Positions 23,842-36,056 of a stretch of DNA of 64,000 nucleotides are shown one piece after another; within the stretch, counting starts at the first letter, position 1, and every line of letters starts with the position of its first letter. The DNA is taken from contig NC_132910.1 of assembly GCF_047675955.1 (NCBI RefSeq), forward strand, positions 114,125,143 through 114,189,142, written 5' to 3'. The notes under the pieces are model-generated. The model did no database searches and was not told where the DNA came from. It saw nothing but the letters and a program-made list of their open reading frames with translations. Made by a program: the position numbers and the translations under genes. The stretch is from Chlorocebus sabaeus. Lineage: Eukaryota > Chordata > Mammalia > Primates > Cercopithecidae.

Positions 23842-23959
23842 TCCTGCCAGCTATGTTGCCCATTACTGTGAATAATAAAACACTAGATTAAAAAAATAAA
23901 AACCTGGCAAAAGCACAAAAAGCAATTCAATTAAATGATGAAGAAATATATATGAGGAT

Positions 23960-24119
23960 TATTTTAACCAACAGATATCTATTGAATATCTAGTGTGTAC
24001 TAGGGATTCTTTTAAATAATAGACCAAAAAGATCCCTACTCATTTGATGTTGGCCTTCTGGAAGGCGGGGAGTCAGTGGCAGGAGGTGAACAAGCAATAG
24101 CAATAAGAACAATAAAATG
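23960..24119 (-). mobile_element. L2 fragment (part 1, split by AluYR)
   Basis: Antisense L2-like text (AACAGATATCTATTGAATAT...GATCCCTACTCATTTGATG...) that resumes after the Alu and the MLT1 LTR. Confidence 0.5.
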
Positions 24120-24440
24120 GGCCGGGCGCGGTGGCTCAAGCCTGTAATCCCAGCACTTTGGGAGGCCGAGACAGGCGGATCACGAGGTCAGGAGACCGAG
24201 ACTATCCTGGCTAACACCGTGAAACCCCGTCTCTATTAAGAAATACAAAAAAAACTAGCCGGGCGAGGTGGCGGGCGCCTGTAGTCCCAGCTACTCGGGA
24301 GGCTGAGGCCGGAGAATGGCGTAAACCCGGGAGGCGGAGCTTGCAGTGAGCTGAGATCCGGCCACTGCACTCCAGCCTGGGCGACAGAGCGAGACTCCGT
24401 CTCAAAAAAAAAAAACAAAAAAAACAAACAAACAAAAAAA
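24120..24440 (+). mobile_element. AluY of the Old World monkey AluYR type
   Basis: Young-looking full Alu flanked by perfect 15-bp target duplications AAGAACAATAAAATG (24105-24119 and 24441-24455). Changes such as GGCTCAAGCCTG, GGCGTAAACCCGG and GAGATCCGGCCACTGCAC are the pattern I associate with cercopithecine AluYR, not human AluY. Its A-tail is broken by C's. Confidence 0.93.
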
Positions 24441-24488
24441 AAGAACAATAAAATGAGATATATAGTAATGATACACTATATAGATACA

Positions 24489-24941
24489 TGTATTGTTTGC
24501 AAAGGCTACCAAAACAAAGCACAGCAACGTGGGTGACTTAAAACAACAGATGTTTATTGTCTCACAGTTTTAGAGACTAGAAGCCTGAAATCAGTGTGTC
24601 TGCGGGACCATGCTCCATCTGAAACCTGAAGAAGAGCCCTTCCTTGCCCCTTTCTGGCTTCTGTGGCTAGCTGGCAATCTTTGGTGTTCCTTGCAGCTGC
24701 ATAACTCCAACTTCTGCCTTGTCATATGATGTTCTCCCTGTGTCTCTGTGTTCCAGTCTCTCTCTTCTTATGAAGACACCAGTCATATTGGATTGCCCCC
24801 CAACCCATCCACACTTTAGTAGAACATCATCTTAGTTGAAATCTACAATGTCTTTATTTTCAAATAAGGTCCCATTCTGAGGTATTGGAGACTACTATTT
24901 CAGTATGTTTTTAGGCAGGAGGACAATTCAACCCAATAACA
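24489..24941 (-). mobile_element. MLT1-type MaLR LTR
   Basis: In reverse orientation it reads through the classic MLT1 order: the segment GGTGACTTAAAACAACAGATG with TTTATTGTCTCACAG is the antisense of the LTR 3' part. GAAGACACCAGTCATATTGG and CAATTCAACCCAATAACA mark the middle and the 5' end. No internal region is attached; this is a solo LTR. Confidence 0.8.
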
Positions 24942-25420
24942 GTGTATTAGTAGTAATGATTAGAACCTTAATAGAATACAGAGAAGGGTCAGAAGTCATG
25001 TGCTTGTGGCATGAAGGAAAAAAGAGATGGATGCAATTTCAAATGGGATGGTTGCATACTTTCATTGAGAAGATGACTTTTGTGCAAAGACGTGAAAGGG
25101 GTGAGGAAGTGAGCTGTATGACTATTGGGGAAAAGAGGACTGCAGGCAAGAGGTAAAGCCAGTGCAAAGACTTTGAAGCAGGAGCACACGATGAGTATCA
25201 AATGAACAGGAAGGATTCACTGTAGCAGAAGTGCAACAGACAGAAATGAAACAAGTCGATTCAAGGACAGATGTTACAGGTCCTTGTAAGTGTTTGTAAG
25301 GATGCTGAATTTCACTTTTGGTGAAATGAGGAGTTATTGTGGATATTGATCAGAGAGAAGACATAATCTGACTTACACTAAAAAGATAGCTCTAGTTATG
25401 AAAATAGACTGTGTTCCTCT
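24942..25420 (-). mobile_element. L2 fragment (part 2)
   Basis: Antisense L2 features: GCCAGTGCAAAGACTTTGAA, GGACAGATGTTACAGGTCC, and GACATAATCTGACTTACACT with AAAAAGATAGCTCTAG. It continues the element left of the AluYR and MLT1 insertions. Confidence 0.65.
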
Positions 25421-28400
25421 GACTTCATTTGTGATATTCACCACCGTGGATGCTTAATGCTGGTTAGTTCACTGGGGGTTGCTAAAATGGGGATGTTTTA
25501 ATTCTATTATTTCTTTCACATTTATTAGATTAAATACATGAATGAAAAGATACATTCTTGTATCTATTATTTGGTTATGCAATGGTACAGTTCTTTTAGG
25601 AAAGACGGAATAAAAATTTGATACTATCTCTTTATTTACTAATTGTTAGAAAGTGATCAACTCATGGGTGTAAACACATTTGATTGGCTTTAATGCATTG
25701 CCTTTATTAGCATTATTGAAGCTCAAATAGTTCCATCTTTGGCTGGTAGGAGCCCCTTCAAGTTACCTCCAGGTCATTACATTTTTTTTGGTTCAGTATT
25801 TATAATGTTTACCTGTGGAACAGTCGGATACAGTAGAAGCTACTTAATCATGACAGAAGAAGGAGTCCTTTATGTGCATTCTAAACCATAAATGATAATG
25901 GGAAAATCTGAAAGAACGAGAGTTTCTCAACTATGGGATTTTAGGTTTCTCTCTTTTTCTCTCAATAGGTTTCCTAAAGGGGTTGAACAGAGCTAGTCAG
26001 CATAATATTGAACGTGGATAATCCTGAACACTTTTAGTAATTTTATTACACTCCATATAATTTGCTTTAAAGTCAGGCTAATGCAACAGATGCAGTTCAA
26101 TGTAAATTAGACACGTTCTCAAAAGTGTTAAAAGCTAGGACTGTTTAGTAGTGGATAATAACTTTTACAGGTGAGATGGTGGCCAGTCTGGCACTAACTA
26201 CTCTCAAATTCACTGTAGAAGTGTTTGTGAGGATGGTGATAGAAAGGATGACAAGATCGACATTACAATTATATTCTTTTACATTTTCCATGAAAATTCT
26301 TGTTCCTAGTATTACATCCTAAATACAGGTTTATAATCCTTTATAAATCATTACTGATCTCACCTGAACTCATACGAGGCTAATTATGGTCTTTATTTAT
26401 CCCACTTGGCAGGTATTGTCATGCATTTTGCTATAGAAACATTAATATTTTTGATTACAGACAGCTACCCCAGACCATACTGGGGGTAGTAAATAATATG
26501 TAGCATATATACCCATATTATATTTATATCCAATATGAAGTTATATTAGTATTTTTCTAAATATGCCTCATCTCACAATTTTAGATACAGGGTTATGGAT
26601 ATACAATCTATATATCTACTGCTTACTTAATCCCCATCAACTACACTTTAGTAACTACTTTCTTTGGACTTTTTTATTCCTTATGTATGTAGATAGGTAT
26701 GTATTTTTAAAAAGTGTCAGTAGATCTGTCATATAAGTCTAAATTTTCTAGTTCCAAAGTTCATACCATTTTCTTAGATGCTAGCTTGGAAAACCTTCCA
26801 TCTAAATTCCCTAATCCTTGAGATAAGAGGTCTAGAAGAGCAATAGTTTTTGGCAGGCATGGCAACTCTGATTAGTCTTGGGTGCTTGGATACCAGGTAG
26901 CAGGGACTGTAGAGGCCTCTGTGGTCTCTGCAGGTGGAGGTGATATGAATGATGTTCAGTGCCTCCCTGAAATGATGTTCTTTGCCTCTCTGGAGGCAAA
27001 GAAGCAAAATCAGAGCAGCACTGGTGTGGACCTTGCTTCAGCCCATTTTCCCATCTAATCTAGGAACAGTATCTAGTCTTCCTCTCTTCAGCAAGTGAAT
27101 TGAAGCCTAACAATTAGAAAACATTATAATGATTATTGGTACGATACAAATATGAAGTGTTATTTTATCATCATCGTTGTTGTTGTCATCACTGTCATCA
27201 TCGACAATGGAAGCTTCTTATTTGCCAAACACACTGCAGGCACTTTATGTGAGTGATCTCATTTGCACCCCTGCCTTCAAGGACAGTGTCATTGGTGCTG
27301 CTGTGGGTCAGTGTTTCCTTAGTGTGTTCTTCAGAACTTTGGGTAGCCCATGGAAGTATTTTGGGCCATTAAAGTCACTAAAGACACCAATAGGTGCTAT
27401 TTAAATATCCACTAAAATAATATTTATTTAATCTCCCTTCTTTTAACAGAACAGTTTTGAGAGTTCCCATGTGCACATTGAGTGGAAGTTAGGATGGTTA
27501 ATATAGCCCAGAGAGCCTGTTGGTGACACAGTAACTCAGCTGATAAAGCACTTGGCAGAATGCTGTAAACCACAGTGGTACTTTTGACCATTATACAGCT
27601 GGTAATTCTTTTAAGACTTAGGCTTAGGTTGTTTAACGTGGACCTCTGTTGAATAGGAAACACAGGGAACTTATTATTAAACTATATTAACTTATTAAAC
27701 TATAAGTTAATAAAGAGGATGACTGTGGTGACAAATCCGCAAATCTGTCTCAAGATGCTGTACAACAGCTTTAGAAATTCCATTATCTAATTTAAATGTT
27801 TATATAGCATATTAAGATACTTCTATACCTAAAAAAAAATCATTAAATGAGAAAATAATTGGGCCTATTTGGTGTTTGATTTATTGGGAAAAAAGATTAT
27901 CTAAATCCACAGTAAAACTTTAAAGAGAAGCACTAAACTGCTAAAATATTGAATCATTTAGAATCGAAATGCAAAAATATTATAAAGTTGAATTTATGAA
28001 GTACAAAATGAAACAACCACAAACATCAGATTGTGAAAGTAGGTTTTTAGGGTTTTTTTGGGTATATTATTAACTTCATCAATACTTAGGTTCGTCAGAA
28101 TCTATAGTTTAAAATATATCTACCATCAAAAGATACTATTTTTATTTGGGAATTTTGAAGTTATTTCAATTTATTTTAAAGTAAGTTAAGTATCATGTGT
28201 ATGTGCAAAAAAAAATCAAAATCTTTCTCTCTCCCTACAGATATAGTGAATATTGTTAAAGGTAAATGAAAATAAGATCTTTCCCCCTAAAATTAAAAAA
28301 AAAAAAAAAGAGAATATATGAAACATCAGCTTGGGCAGTCTCTATAGACACTTTTGTTGTATGTTCGTACATAGTGTAGAGCCAAGAGTTTGGTGGCAAT

Positions 28401-29413
28401 TCAGAAGAGAGAAAAGAAATAGGCAAAAGAGGTTCACTCTGATCTTGGACTTTATAATTATTTGTTCTTGGTCTTTGTTCAAGTCTGCTGACAGCCTTCC
28501 CACACTCAATGCTAACCAATTTGCAGTCCTCTTCTCCAATTAACTGGTCTCACCTCTCTTTTTTCCTAGAGTTAACCAAGCATCTTTCACTGAATTTGTT
28601 TTTCTATCACTTTTTGTACACATTTTCCTTTTTTTCTATTGTGTATCCTGATTAAAATGGTGACAGATTATCTCCTACCCTAACTTTAATGATTTTTTTT
28701 AAAGGACAATTTGGTTCTTATTAGAGTTTTCTTTTTTGACTTATTAGAACATGATGGTGGAAAGATTTGTTTCTTGTTTGAACCTAACTCTGTTATCATA
28801 ACAGGTCTCTGTCAGAAGCTTTGCCACTTTTCAGATCACTGTATTTGTCTTCCCGGGGTTTAAGCAGCAGATGCCTAAATTTAGATTCTTCTTTCAATTC
28901 CTGAGTCCTTTAAGTTATATATGTCCACTTTTTCTGCCTCTGTTTTACCAAAACCCAAGTTTTTTTGTTTCTTGTCCTCCCACAAGACAGACAATTTCAG
29001 ATTCTATATGTAGCTGTAATTTTCTAATCCTGACATGTAATCAAAAGAAATAGAAATGGGAGAGGGAGGGATGTCACAGGTAATTCAACAAAAATATTTA
29101 GCTGACTTTGCTATGCCTTTTTCACTTTGGAAAATTTACTTTTTTTGTTATCATATTCACTTAAGTTCTTGATAAAACAGGTGTTTACTACCCTGAATAC
29201 ACACTATTCCAGGATTATAGTGATAAGTGGCAAAGAAATGGTTTCCTAATCACTTACGTGGGTGATGAAAGGTTTATGGTGGTCAATACAATAAACTGAT
29301 ATTTTCACTGTATCAATTTCAGGTGGCCACAGAAAGCTTTGAAGTGCCTGATTTTAAAAAGTCATTTCCATTATTCTCATTGTACTCTTATTCCAGCAAC
29401 CAGGTGAAGATCT
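25421..29413. other. Noncoding DNA, mostly unique
   Basis: No gene is recognised in this 4-kb stretch. A weak MIR-like patch lies at about 27215-27290, an 11-bp perfect inverted repeat at 26978-27003, and A-runs at 27831-27839 and 28300-28314. Open frames are short and unrelated to known families. Confidence 0.5.
27215..27290 (+). mobile_element. Possible MIR fragment
   Basis: TTTGCCAAACACACTGCAGG followed by CACTTTATGTGAGTGATCTC and ATTTG resembles the MIR middle (GCCAGGCACTGTGC...CTTTACATGCATTATCTCATTT). Confidence 0.4.
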
Positions 29414-29414
29414 A

Positions 29415-29881
29415 TTTTTTATAACAGCTTTATTGAGACATAAGTAGTATACTGTAAAATTCACACTTTTAAAGTGGTTAATATATAGTCACAGAGTTTT
29501 GCAATTAATACCCCTCTCTGACTTCAGGTCATTTTCATCACCCCAAATGTCCCTGTGCCCATTGGCAGCCACTCCTCATTTTCTCCCTCTCCCTTTCCCT
29601 GGCAACCACTAATCTAGTTGCTATTTCTATGAATTTTTATTTTGTGGACATTTTATATAAATGGAGTCATATAATATGTAGATTTTTATGATTGGTTTCA
29701 TTCAATAGTATATATTCAAGTTTAATTCATGTGGTAAAATGAATAGTACTTCATTCATTTTTGTTATCACTTACTATTTTATTGCATTGATACACCACAT
29801 TTTATCCATTTTCTGCTGATGGACATTTGGGTCATTGGCATGAAGTGGTACCATCTGTAGTTTTGATTTGCATTAAAACTA
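29415..29881 (-). mobile_element. L1M LINE 3' end (split by Alu, left part)
   Basis: Antisense L1M 3' UTR/ORF2 end: TATAACAGCTTTATTGAGAC at the left edge, then the TGGCAACCACTAATCTAGTTG block and GTGGACATTTTATATAAATG. Old and diverged. Confidence 0.8.
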
Positions 29882-30217
29882 TTTTTTTTTTTTTTTTTTT
29901 TTTTTTTTGAGACAAGGTCTCACTCTGTCACCCAGGCTGGAGTGCAGTGGTGCAATCTCAACTCACTGCAACCTCCGCCTCCCAGGTTCAAATGACTCTC
30001 ATGCCTCAGTCTCCTGAGTAGCTTGGATTACAGGTGTGTGCCACCAGGCCAGGTTCTTTTTTTTTGTTTTTTGTTTTTTGTTTTTTTGTATTTTTAGTAG
30101 AGATGGGGTTTCACCATGTTGGCCAGGCTGGTCTTGAACTCCTGACCTCAAATGATCCCTTACACCTCAGCCTCCCAAAATGCTGAGATTACAGGCATGA
30201 GCCACCACACCCGGACT
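29882..30217 (-). mobile_element. AluS-type SINE, reverse orientation
   Basis: T-run at the left, then GAGACAAGGTCTCACTCTGT to GAGCCACCACACCCGG. Target duplications TGATTTGCATT at 29864-29874 and 30218-30228 show insertion into the L1M. Its middle A-rich linker is a TTTTTG repeat. Confidence 0.94.
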
Positions 30218-30950
30218 GATTTGCATTTCTCTAATGACCTGTGATGTTGAACATCTCTTCATATGCCTATCAGACATTTGCATATCTGCTTTAGAGAAAT
30301 GTCCATTTATCTTTCCATCGTTGAGTTGTAAGAGTTCTTTCCATATTCTGGATAAAAGTCCTCATCAGACAGAGGATTTGCCAGTGCTCTCTCTCATCCT
30401 GTAGGTTGTCCTCACTTTCTCAACGGTATTCTTCAAAGCTCAAAATTTTCTAATTTTGATGAAGTACAGTTTAGCTAGTTTCTTTAGCTAGTTTCTCTTT
30501 TCACTTGGGCTTTGGGTATCATGTCTAAGATGCCATTGCCTAACCCAAAGTCACAAATTTATTTCTAAGTTTTCTTCTAGAATTTTAATAGTTTTAGGTC
30601 TTACATTTCTGTCTATGATTCAATTTGAGATACTTTTTGTGTATTGTTTGGCAGAGGTCCAGCTTCATTACCTTGCATGTTGCTATACAGTTGTCTCAAC
30701 AACATTTTTTAAAAAGACTTCTTTCCTTATGGAATTCTCTTGGTACTGCTATCAAATATTAATTAATTATCAATGTAAGGATTTATTTCTGGACTTGGAA
30801 TTCTACTCCATTGATCAGCATTTCTACCCTATGTCAGTACCACACCATCTTGATTACTGTAGCTTTGTAGTTAAATTTTGAAACCAGGAAATAAGTCATA
30901 CAACTTTGTGCTGTTTCAAGATTGTTTTGGGTACTTCTATTTGCATATCA
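30218..30950 (-). mobile_element. L1M LINE ORF2 region (right part)
   Basis: Antisense L1M ORF2 continues after the Alu: GAACATCTCTTCATATGCCT, TCTGTCTATGATTCAATTTG and ACACCATCTTGATTACTG are typical antisense L1 text. A 13-bp tandem repeat (TTTAGCTAGTTTC) sits at about 30471-30498. The right edge is uncertain. Confidence 0.75.
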
Positions 30951-33701
30951 ATTTCTTGCTCTCTTCTCTCATTCTGGAACTCCTATTATGCCTATATTGA
31001 TCTCATAGTAAAATGAGTTTGTTTTTGAAAATTCTCTATATTTTAATATATTTGTTATTTTCCCAAGGTCATTTTTCATCTTACTATGAAACGATAATAT
31101 TCTTTAATTCTAATGCTTTTAAGTATTGTCACTTTTAAAGCCTTTTGAATATTTCCTTTGATTTGTGTGTTAGATAAGCTAGGTGTTACAGAAGCATATC
31201 ATTTTCTCTTTTCTGGTAATTGCAAATAATTGTCATAATCATTTCCTGCTCAAGCCCAACTTGCTGGTATGATGACAACAACAAAAGTAGCAAACTAAAT
31301 AATAAGCTCTCAACTGTGGGTAACTTGTGTAGAATTCTTTTCTTTTACTAGGAAAATTAGCCTCTGCTTTTCCCGTACCACAGGAAACTGTGGTATGGGT
31401 AAACACCAGCAACTACTACATCATAAAACAGGTGAAGTAACAGGAACTTCCCTGAACTGACTGGAGAACCCATGACCCAGAAATACGTGTTTAGATTTAC
31501 TTGTTTGTTGTTGTTATTGTTGTTCCTGTTTTAACTCCAACTGTCTTTTATGTTTTTTCTACTACCCATGGTAGAAATAGTGCTTCCTATTTCAATGCTA
31601 AAATGTACATGTATAGATCCACTATTTTAAGGTGATGCCATTAAATATAGGGAGTAGCAGAAATCACCGAAGCCAGTTTACTTCCCTCTAAGTATGAACA
31701 AACCATATATTCAAAGAGATGGATGTATATTTTCAGTATTCTGTAGAAATCAGTTGGAACTGTTACACTGACACCACTTATTCTTTACTCTCCTTGTAAT
31801 TTTTTTGGTGCTAATCTTTTCCTCTAAGATCAGGTTAATATTTGTAAAATGCTATTTGAACATACTTATATATTATATATTATAGTGTCAGTTTTCATTC
31901 ATGTCACTTTACTCCCTAATATTAGGAATTCCTAATTTCACTATCTTTCCTTACAAAAGAGTTTGTTTCAAGTGATTTTTACATTCGTTTAGGTGTTTTG
32001 ATTATTTAGACATAAGTATGTAATTCTAACAAAAATCAATTTTCATTCCAACAGAAGGTTTAAAGAAAACTTTTCTTCTTACAGTAATCTGTGGATATAA
32101 AGGAAAATATGTAAAGTCTAACCATATAAAACTGCCATTAATCAATCATTTTGACCTACAAAAAATGATCATAAGCTTCAACCTATAAATAAAAGCCTGG
32201 AAGGTGTCCAACACTGGTAAGTTGTAGAGGTTTAAGACTATTCTGGGAAGGAGATTTATTTTCTTCTACTTCTTTATATTTGTATAATGTTTCATTTATG
32301 TTTATTGGTTATAAAAAAAACTTAAGCTATATTAAAATACTATAGCATTCACTTTAAGAATATGTGTGACAAGAGGGAGCTATGGAATCTCTTGAGAGCA
32401 TTCCACTAAAATGTAATCCCCATGAAGGCAGAGACTTCTCTAAATTATTCATCAGTATATCCTCAGTGTCTATTCTGGTGCTTGGCTAAGCGAGTGATAA
32501 ATAATTAAGTGTTGTAAGATCAAATCTATGAACAAACATATAACAAGCCTTCTCAAAGAATTAAAAACATTTTTAGAATCAAGAGGGTTCATGAAGCACT
32601 GGGGTCTCAGTCATAAGATGTTATGAATCTTCAATCTTGGATTCTGCCCCTGAGGTGATTTAATTATTGTCCATGTATCTGCTTTTCTTCTGAGTAACTA
32701 TCAGCTTTTTATGAATTCAGTCTTCTCTATATATTATTCTCTCCTGTTTCACTATTTTCTCCACTTGTTATGACACTCCTCTCTTCTCAAAATCAATTTT
32801 ATTTCAGGATCCTAAATTTAATATCTGGCATTTCTTAATTGCACCCCCTTTACTTTGCTTATATTGCTAACTGCTTCATTTTGTCACAATTGGGACTAAG
32901 CATAGCACCTGCCTAGATATATGGTATTTTTAGACGCTGTGGGAAGTAAAAATGGTCACACACAAAAATGATGTATCAGACAGTTTTTATGGCCATTGGT
33001 CTAGAGATAGGAAGTCCAAAGTGTAAATCCAGGGATGAAGAGAGAAAAAGCTGCCTAGTGGAAAAGTCCCTGTGGCAAGGAAGAAACTTTGGAATAATGA
33101 TTATACTGCATGGTATTTAGTTTTCTACTGGTGACTATGCTGTGCTATAATGTTGCACTTCTCCTCAGTATCACCTATCCCATTTTCTCCAGAAAATCTA
33201 CAATACTTAATAGTCTTGCTTAAGTGGCTGTTTTAGGGGATGAATGAAGTGGGATGGAGAGAGGGTAGCAACTAGAGGAGCCCAGAACAATGGTGAGAAG
33301 ACAGACAATCCTGGGAAGCAAACCTCAGCACATCTTCACTTAGAAGCAGACGTGATGTGCAGGAGAAATATTTCCCCCCACCTGTGAGATGAGAGTGGGC
33401 CTTCAAAGAGTTACACTTAGGATTTAGTGCTCCCTGTGTTTATTATCTCTGAAGGTGACACAATTGTACTCACCCCTATGTCCTATTTTGCTTTCACTTT
33501 CCCAATTCCTTCTCATTCCTGATGTTCTCATTGGGGAAAATAAAAATAAAATTTTCTGCCAGTCCACTGAATTCTCTCCACAAAGGTAGAAAATAAGCAA
33601 TTTCATTATTAGATAAACATTAAACCAGATTGTAACGCACATCACAGGCAATTTGCTAAAGCAATTGTAAGAACAGAAAGAAGTCACCATTTTATAAAAA
33701 T
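30951..33701. other. Noncoding DNA; one L2-like tail
   Basis: Mostly unrecognised AT-rich DNA. The exception is an L2 3'-end-like stretch at 32405-32515 (TGTAATCCCCATGAAGGCAG...CAGTATATCCTCAGTG...). No gene seen. Confidence 0.45.
32405..32515 (+). mobile_element. L2 3'-end fragment
   Basis: The order AATCCCCATGAAGGCAGAGA, TATCCTCAGTGTCTATTCTG and GATAAATAATTAAGTG follows the L2 terminus. Confidence 0.55.
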
Positions 33702-33712
33702 AGGCAGATGCT

Positions 33713-34019
33713 GCCGGGCGTGGTGGCTCACGCCTGTAATCCCAACACTTTGGGAGGCCGAGGCGGGTGGATCACGGGGTCAGGAGATCGAGACCATCCT
33801 GGCTAATATGGTGAAACCCCGTCTCTACTAAAAATACAAAAAATTAGCCTGGTGTGGTGGTAGGCGCCTGTAGTCCAAGCTACATGGGAGGCTGAGGCAG
33901 GAGAATGGCGTGAACCCGAGAGGCGGAGCTTGCAGTGAGCCGAGATCGCACCACTGCACTCCAGCCTGGGTGACAGAGTGAGACTCCCTTCTCAAAAAAA
34001 AAAAAAAAAAAAAAAAAAT
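33713..34019 (+). mobile_element. AluY-type SINE
   Basis: Full Alu with Y-type features (GATCGAGACCATCCTGGCTAA, GGAGAATGGCGTGAACCC) and a long A-tail. Flanking GGCAGATGC at 33703-33711 and 34022-34030 is the target duplication. Confidence 0.94.
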
Positions 34020-34185
34020 TGGGCAGATGCAACCCATTGCATGTATGTTCTCAAGACAAAGGACAATCGTCCACTGGTAAGAGGACTTGACAGAACCATT
34101 TGCTCTATGTAGTTTATCCTAAATTTGCTTGGTACTGCGTGGACATTTGTGTTGGCTGATTGTCTTTATCCAAAATGTCTTATTC

Positions 34186-34294
34186 TGCTATGCTATGCTA
34201 TGCTATGCTATGCTATGCTATGCTATGCTATGCTACGCTACGCTACGCTATGCTATGCTATGCTATGCTATGCTATGCTATGCTATGCTATGCT
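34186..34294. repeat. (TGCTA)21 pentanucleotide array with three CGCTA variants
   Basis: Twenty-one full units plus TGCT. Units 11-13 (34236-34250) are CGCTA; all others are TGCTA. All three + strand frames stay open across it because 5-bp units repeat every 15 bases without a stop, giving a false 67-codon frame. Confidence 0.97.
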
Positions 34295-34604
34295 GGTAAT
34301 TACTACTGAGAGCCAGGAACCTAGTTAAAGTCCTATAGACAGAAATATAGGGATATTATCTTCCCTATGTGTACAATTCAAAGACAGGGGTCCAAGTTTC
34401 TTCAGGAAAAACACTCTTGAGTAATAAAACTGTTAGGATGCTTTTAGCTTTTTGGAAGATTTACATCCAAATAAAAAAGACAGAAAGAATTTGCAATTAC
34501 TTATTTTTAAAGAAAATGATGTAAGAGAAAAGAAGGGATATCTTTCTTTTTGGCACCGAAAAAATCATATTTGTTGTTGTTTTTGTTTTTAGATTTGTTT
34601 TCAC

Positions 34605-34840
34605 CCTTACACTGTACAACACTGGTTTACAGAAGGAAGCAATTTTGCTCCCTAGGGGTCACTTGACAGTGTTGGGAGATATTTTTGGTTGTCATAACTG
34701 GGAGATGGGAGGCTACCAGCATCTAGTGTGTAGAGGTCAGGGATGCTGTTAACACGTCTTACAGTGCATAGGACAGTCCCCTGCAACAAAGAAATATCCA
34801 ATCCAATATGTCAACAGTGCTAGGATATACTTATATAACT
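34605..34840 (+). mobile_element. MER20-like hAT-Charlie element
   Basis: Diverged but ordered match to the short nonautonomous hAT element: GCAATTTTGCTCCCTAGGGG, GGAGATATTTTTGGTTGTCA, TACCAGCATCTAGTGTGTAG, CAGGGATGCTGTTAACACG, CATAGGACAGTCCCCTGC, CAATATGTCAACAGTGC. No transposase. The MER20 name comes from memory of the consensus. Confidence 0.75.
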
Positions 34841-35604
34841 CTTTCAAGGGCCACTAGCATCTCATATGTGAGGGGAACTATTTCTCCCCCACATCACATC
34901 TGCTCCTAAGTGAATATGTGCTGAGGATTGTTTCCCAACATGGTCTGCTTTCTGACCATTGTTCTGGTCTCCCCTAGCTGCTACAATCTCTCCATTCCAC
35001 TTCATTCATCCCCCAAAACAGCAAATACACTTATATTTTTGTTCCAGTCTAATTATTAACAGCACCCACTTTTTATATATTTATATATGTTTGCTGTACA
35101 AAATATATATATATTTGCTGTCCTAATGTAATTATTTTATATATATACTATATATATAAAATATAGTATAAATATCTTGTCTATAAGCCAATTGCCAATA
35201 ATTTTACTGTCAAGAATTATCCTCAGAACACTTATGCCATTAACAGAGCCTCCCAGAATGTTCTGGTGAACATTTAAAAAATGACTTTCTGCAGGAGGGT
35301 GGGAATGCCCTGACTTAGAGTGCTCGTGATTTATGTAGTATACATACTTCCAACATGGTCAATTTCAGGCTATCATTTAAAGTTCAGAGGATTTGAAAAC
35401 AGGGCTAGTGGTGGCTCTGTTTAAAGATCTCAGAGACCCATTTTCTGCTTTGTTGTTCTGCCATCTCTAGGTGTGGCATTGAGCCTTCGTCTCATGAGCA
35501 AAGATGACAACTAGAACTATAGTCATCACTGGGGCAAAGAGCATGAGCCTGATAGCTTTTAAAGAAGGCTGACCCATAAGACTTTTACTTAGGTTTTGTG
35601 GTAG
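34841..35604. other. Noncoding DNA with TA-rich tract
   Basis: No gene. TA-rich low-complexity sequence at about 35074-35170 forms several short palindromes. Confidence 0.5.
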
Positions 35605-35694
35605 GTTAGATTGTTGGGCAGCAAATATTCATTACCCATCTTTCTTCATGGGAGGAGTTTATTCCCTTTTCTATTGATGTTGTGCTTGGCCATG
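35605..35694 (+). mobile_element. Old MLT1-type LTR, left part
   Basis: GGGCAGCAAATATTC...TTGTGCTTGGCCATG resembles MLT1-family LTR sequence that resumes at 36057 after the younger MST/THE1 insertion. Confidence 0.45.
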
Positions 35695-36056
35695 CGATAT
35701 GGTTTGGCTGTGTCCCCACCCAAATCTCATCTTGAATTGTAATCTCCATAGTCTCCACGTGTCAAGGGAGGCACATAGTGGAAGGTGATTGGATCATGAT
35801 GTGGATTCCCCCATGCTGTTCTCATGATAGTGAGTGAGGTCTTATGAGATCTGGTGGTTTTATAAGGCAGTTTTCCCTGCTCCGGCATGCTTCTCCTCTC
35901 TCCTGCCGCCTTGTGAAGAGGTGCCTTCTGCCATGATTATAAGTTTCTTGAGGCCTCCCCAGGCATGCAGAATTGTGAGTCAGTTAAACCTCTTTTCTTT
36001 ATAAATTACCCAGTCTTGGGCAGTTCTTTATTGTAGTGCTGAAATGTACTAATACA
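35695..36056 (+). mobile_element. MST/THE1-type MaLR solo LTR
   Basis: 362 bases with the standard order: GATATGGTTTGGCTGTGTCC, CACCCAAATCTCATCTTGAA, GATCTGGTGGTTTTATAA, CTTTATAAATTACCCAGTC, ending TACTAATACA. Exact 5-bp duplications CCATG (35690-35694, 36057-36061) bound it. The first base pair is CG where TG is expected. No internal retroviral genes. Confidence 0.92.

Noticed and set aside
34186..34294. Possible CRISPR-like regular repeat
   Set aside because: The array is a contiguous pentanucleotide microsatellite without spacers, in a primate genome.
34125..34328. 67-codon + strand open frame with a periodic MLCYA peptide
   Set aside because: It is the translation of the TGCTA array, whose 15-base super-period has no stop codon on the + strand.
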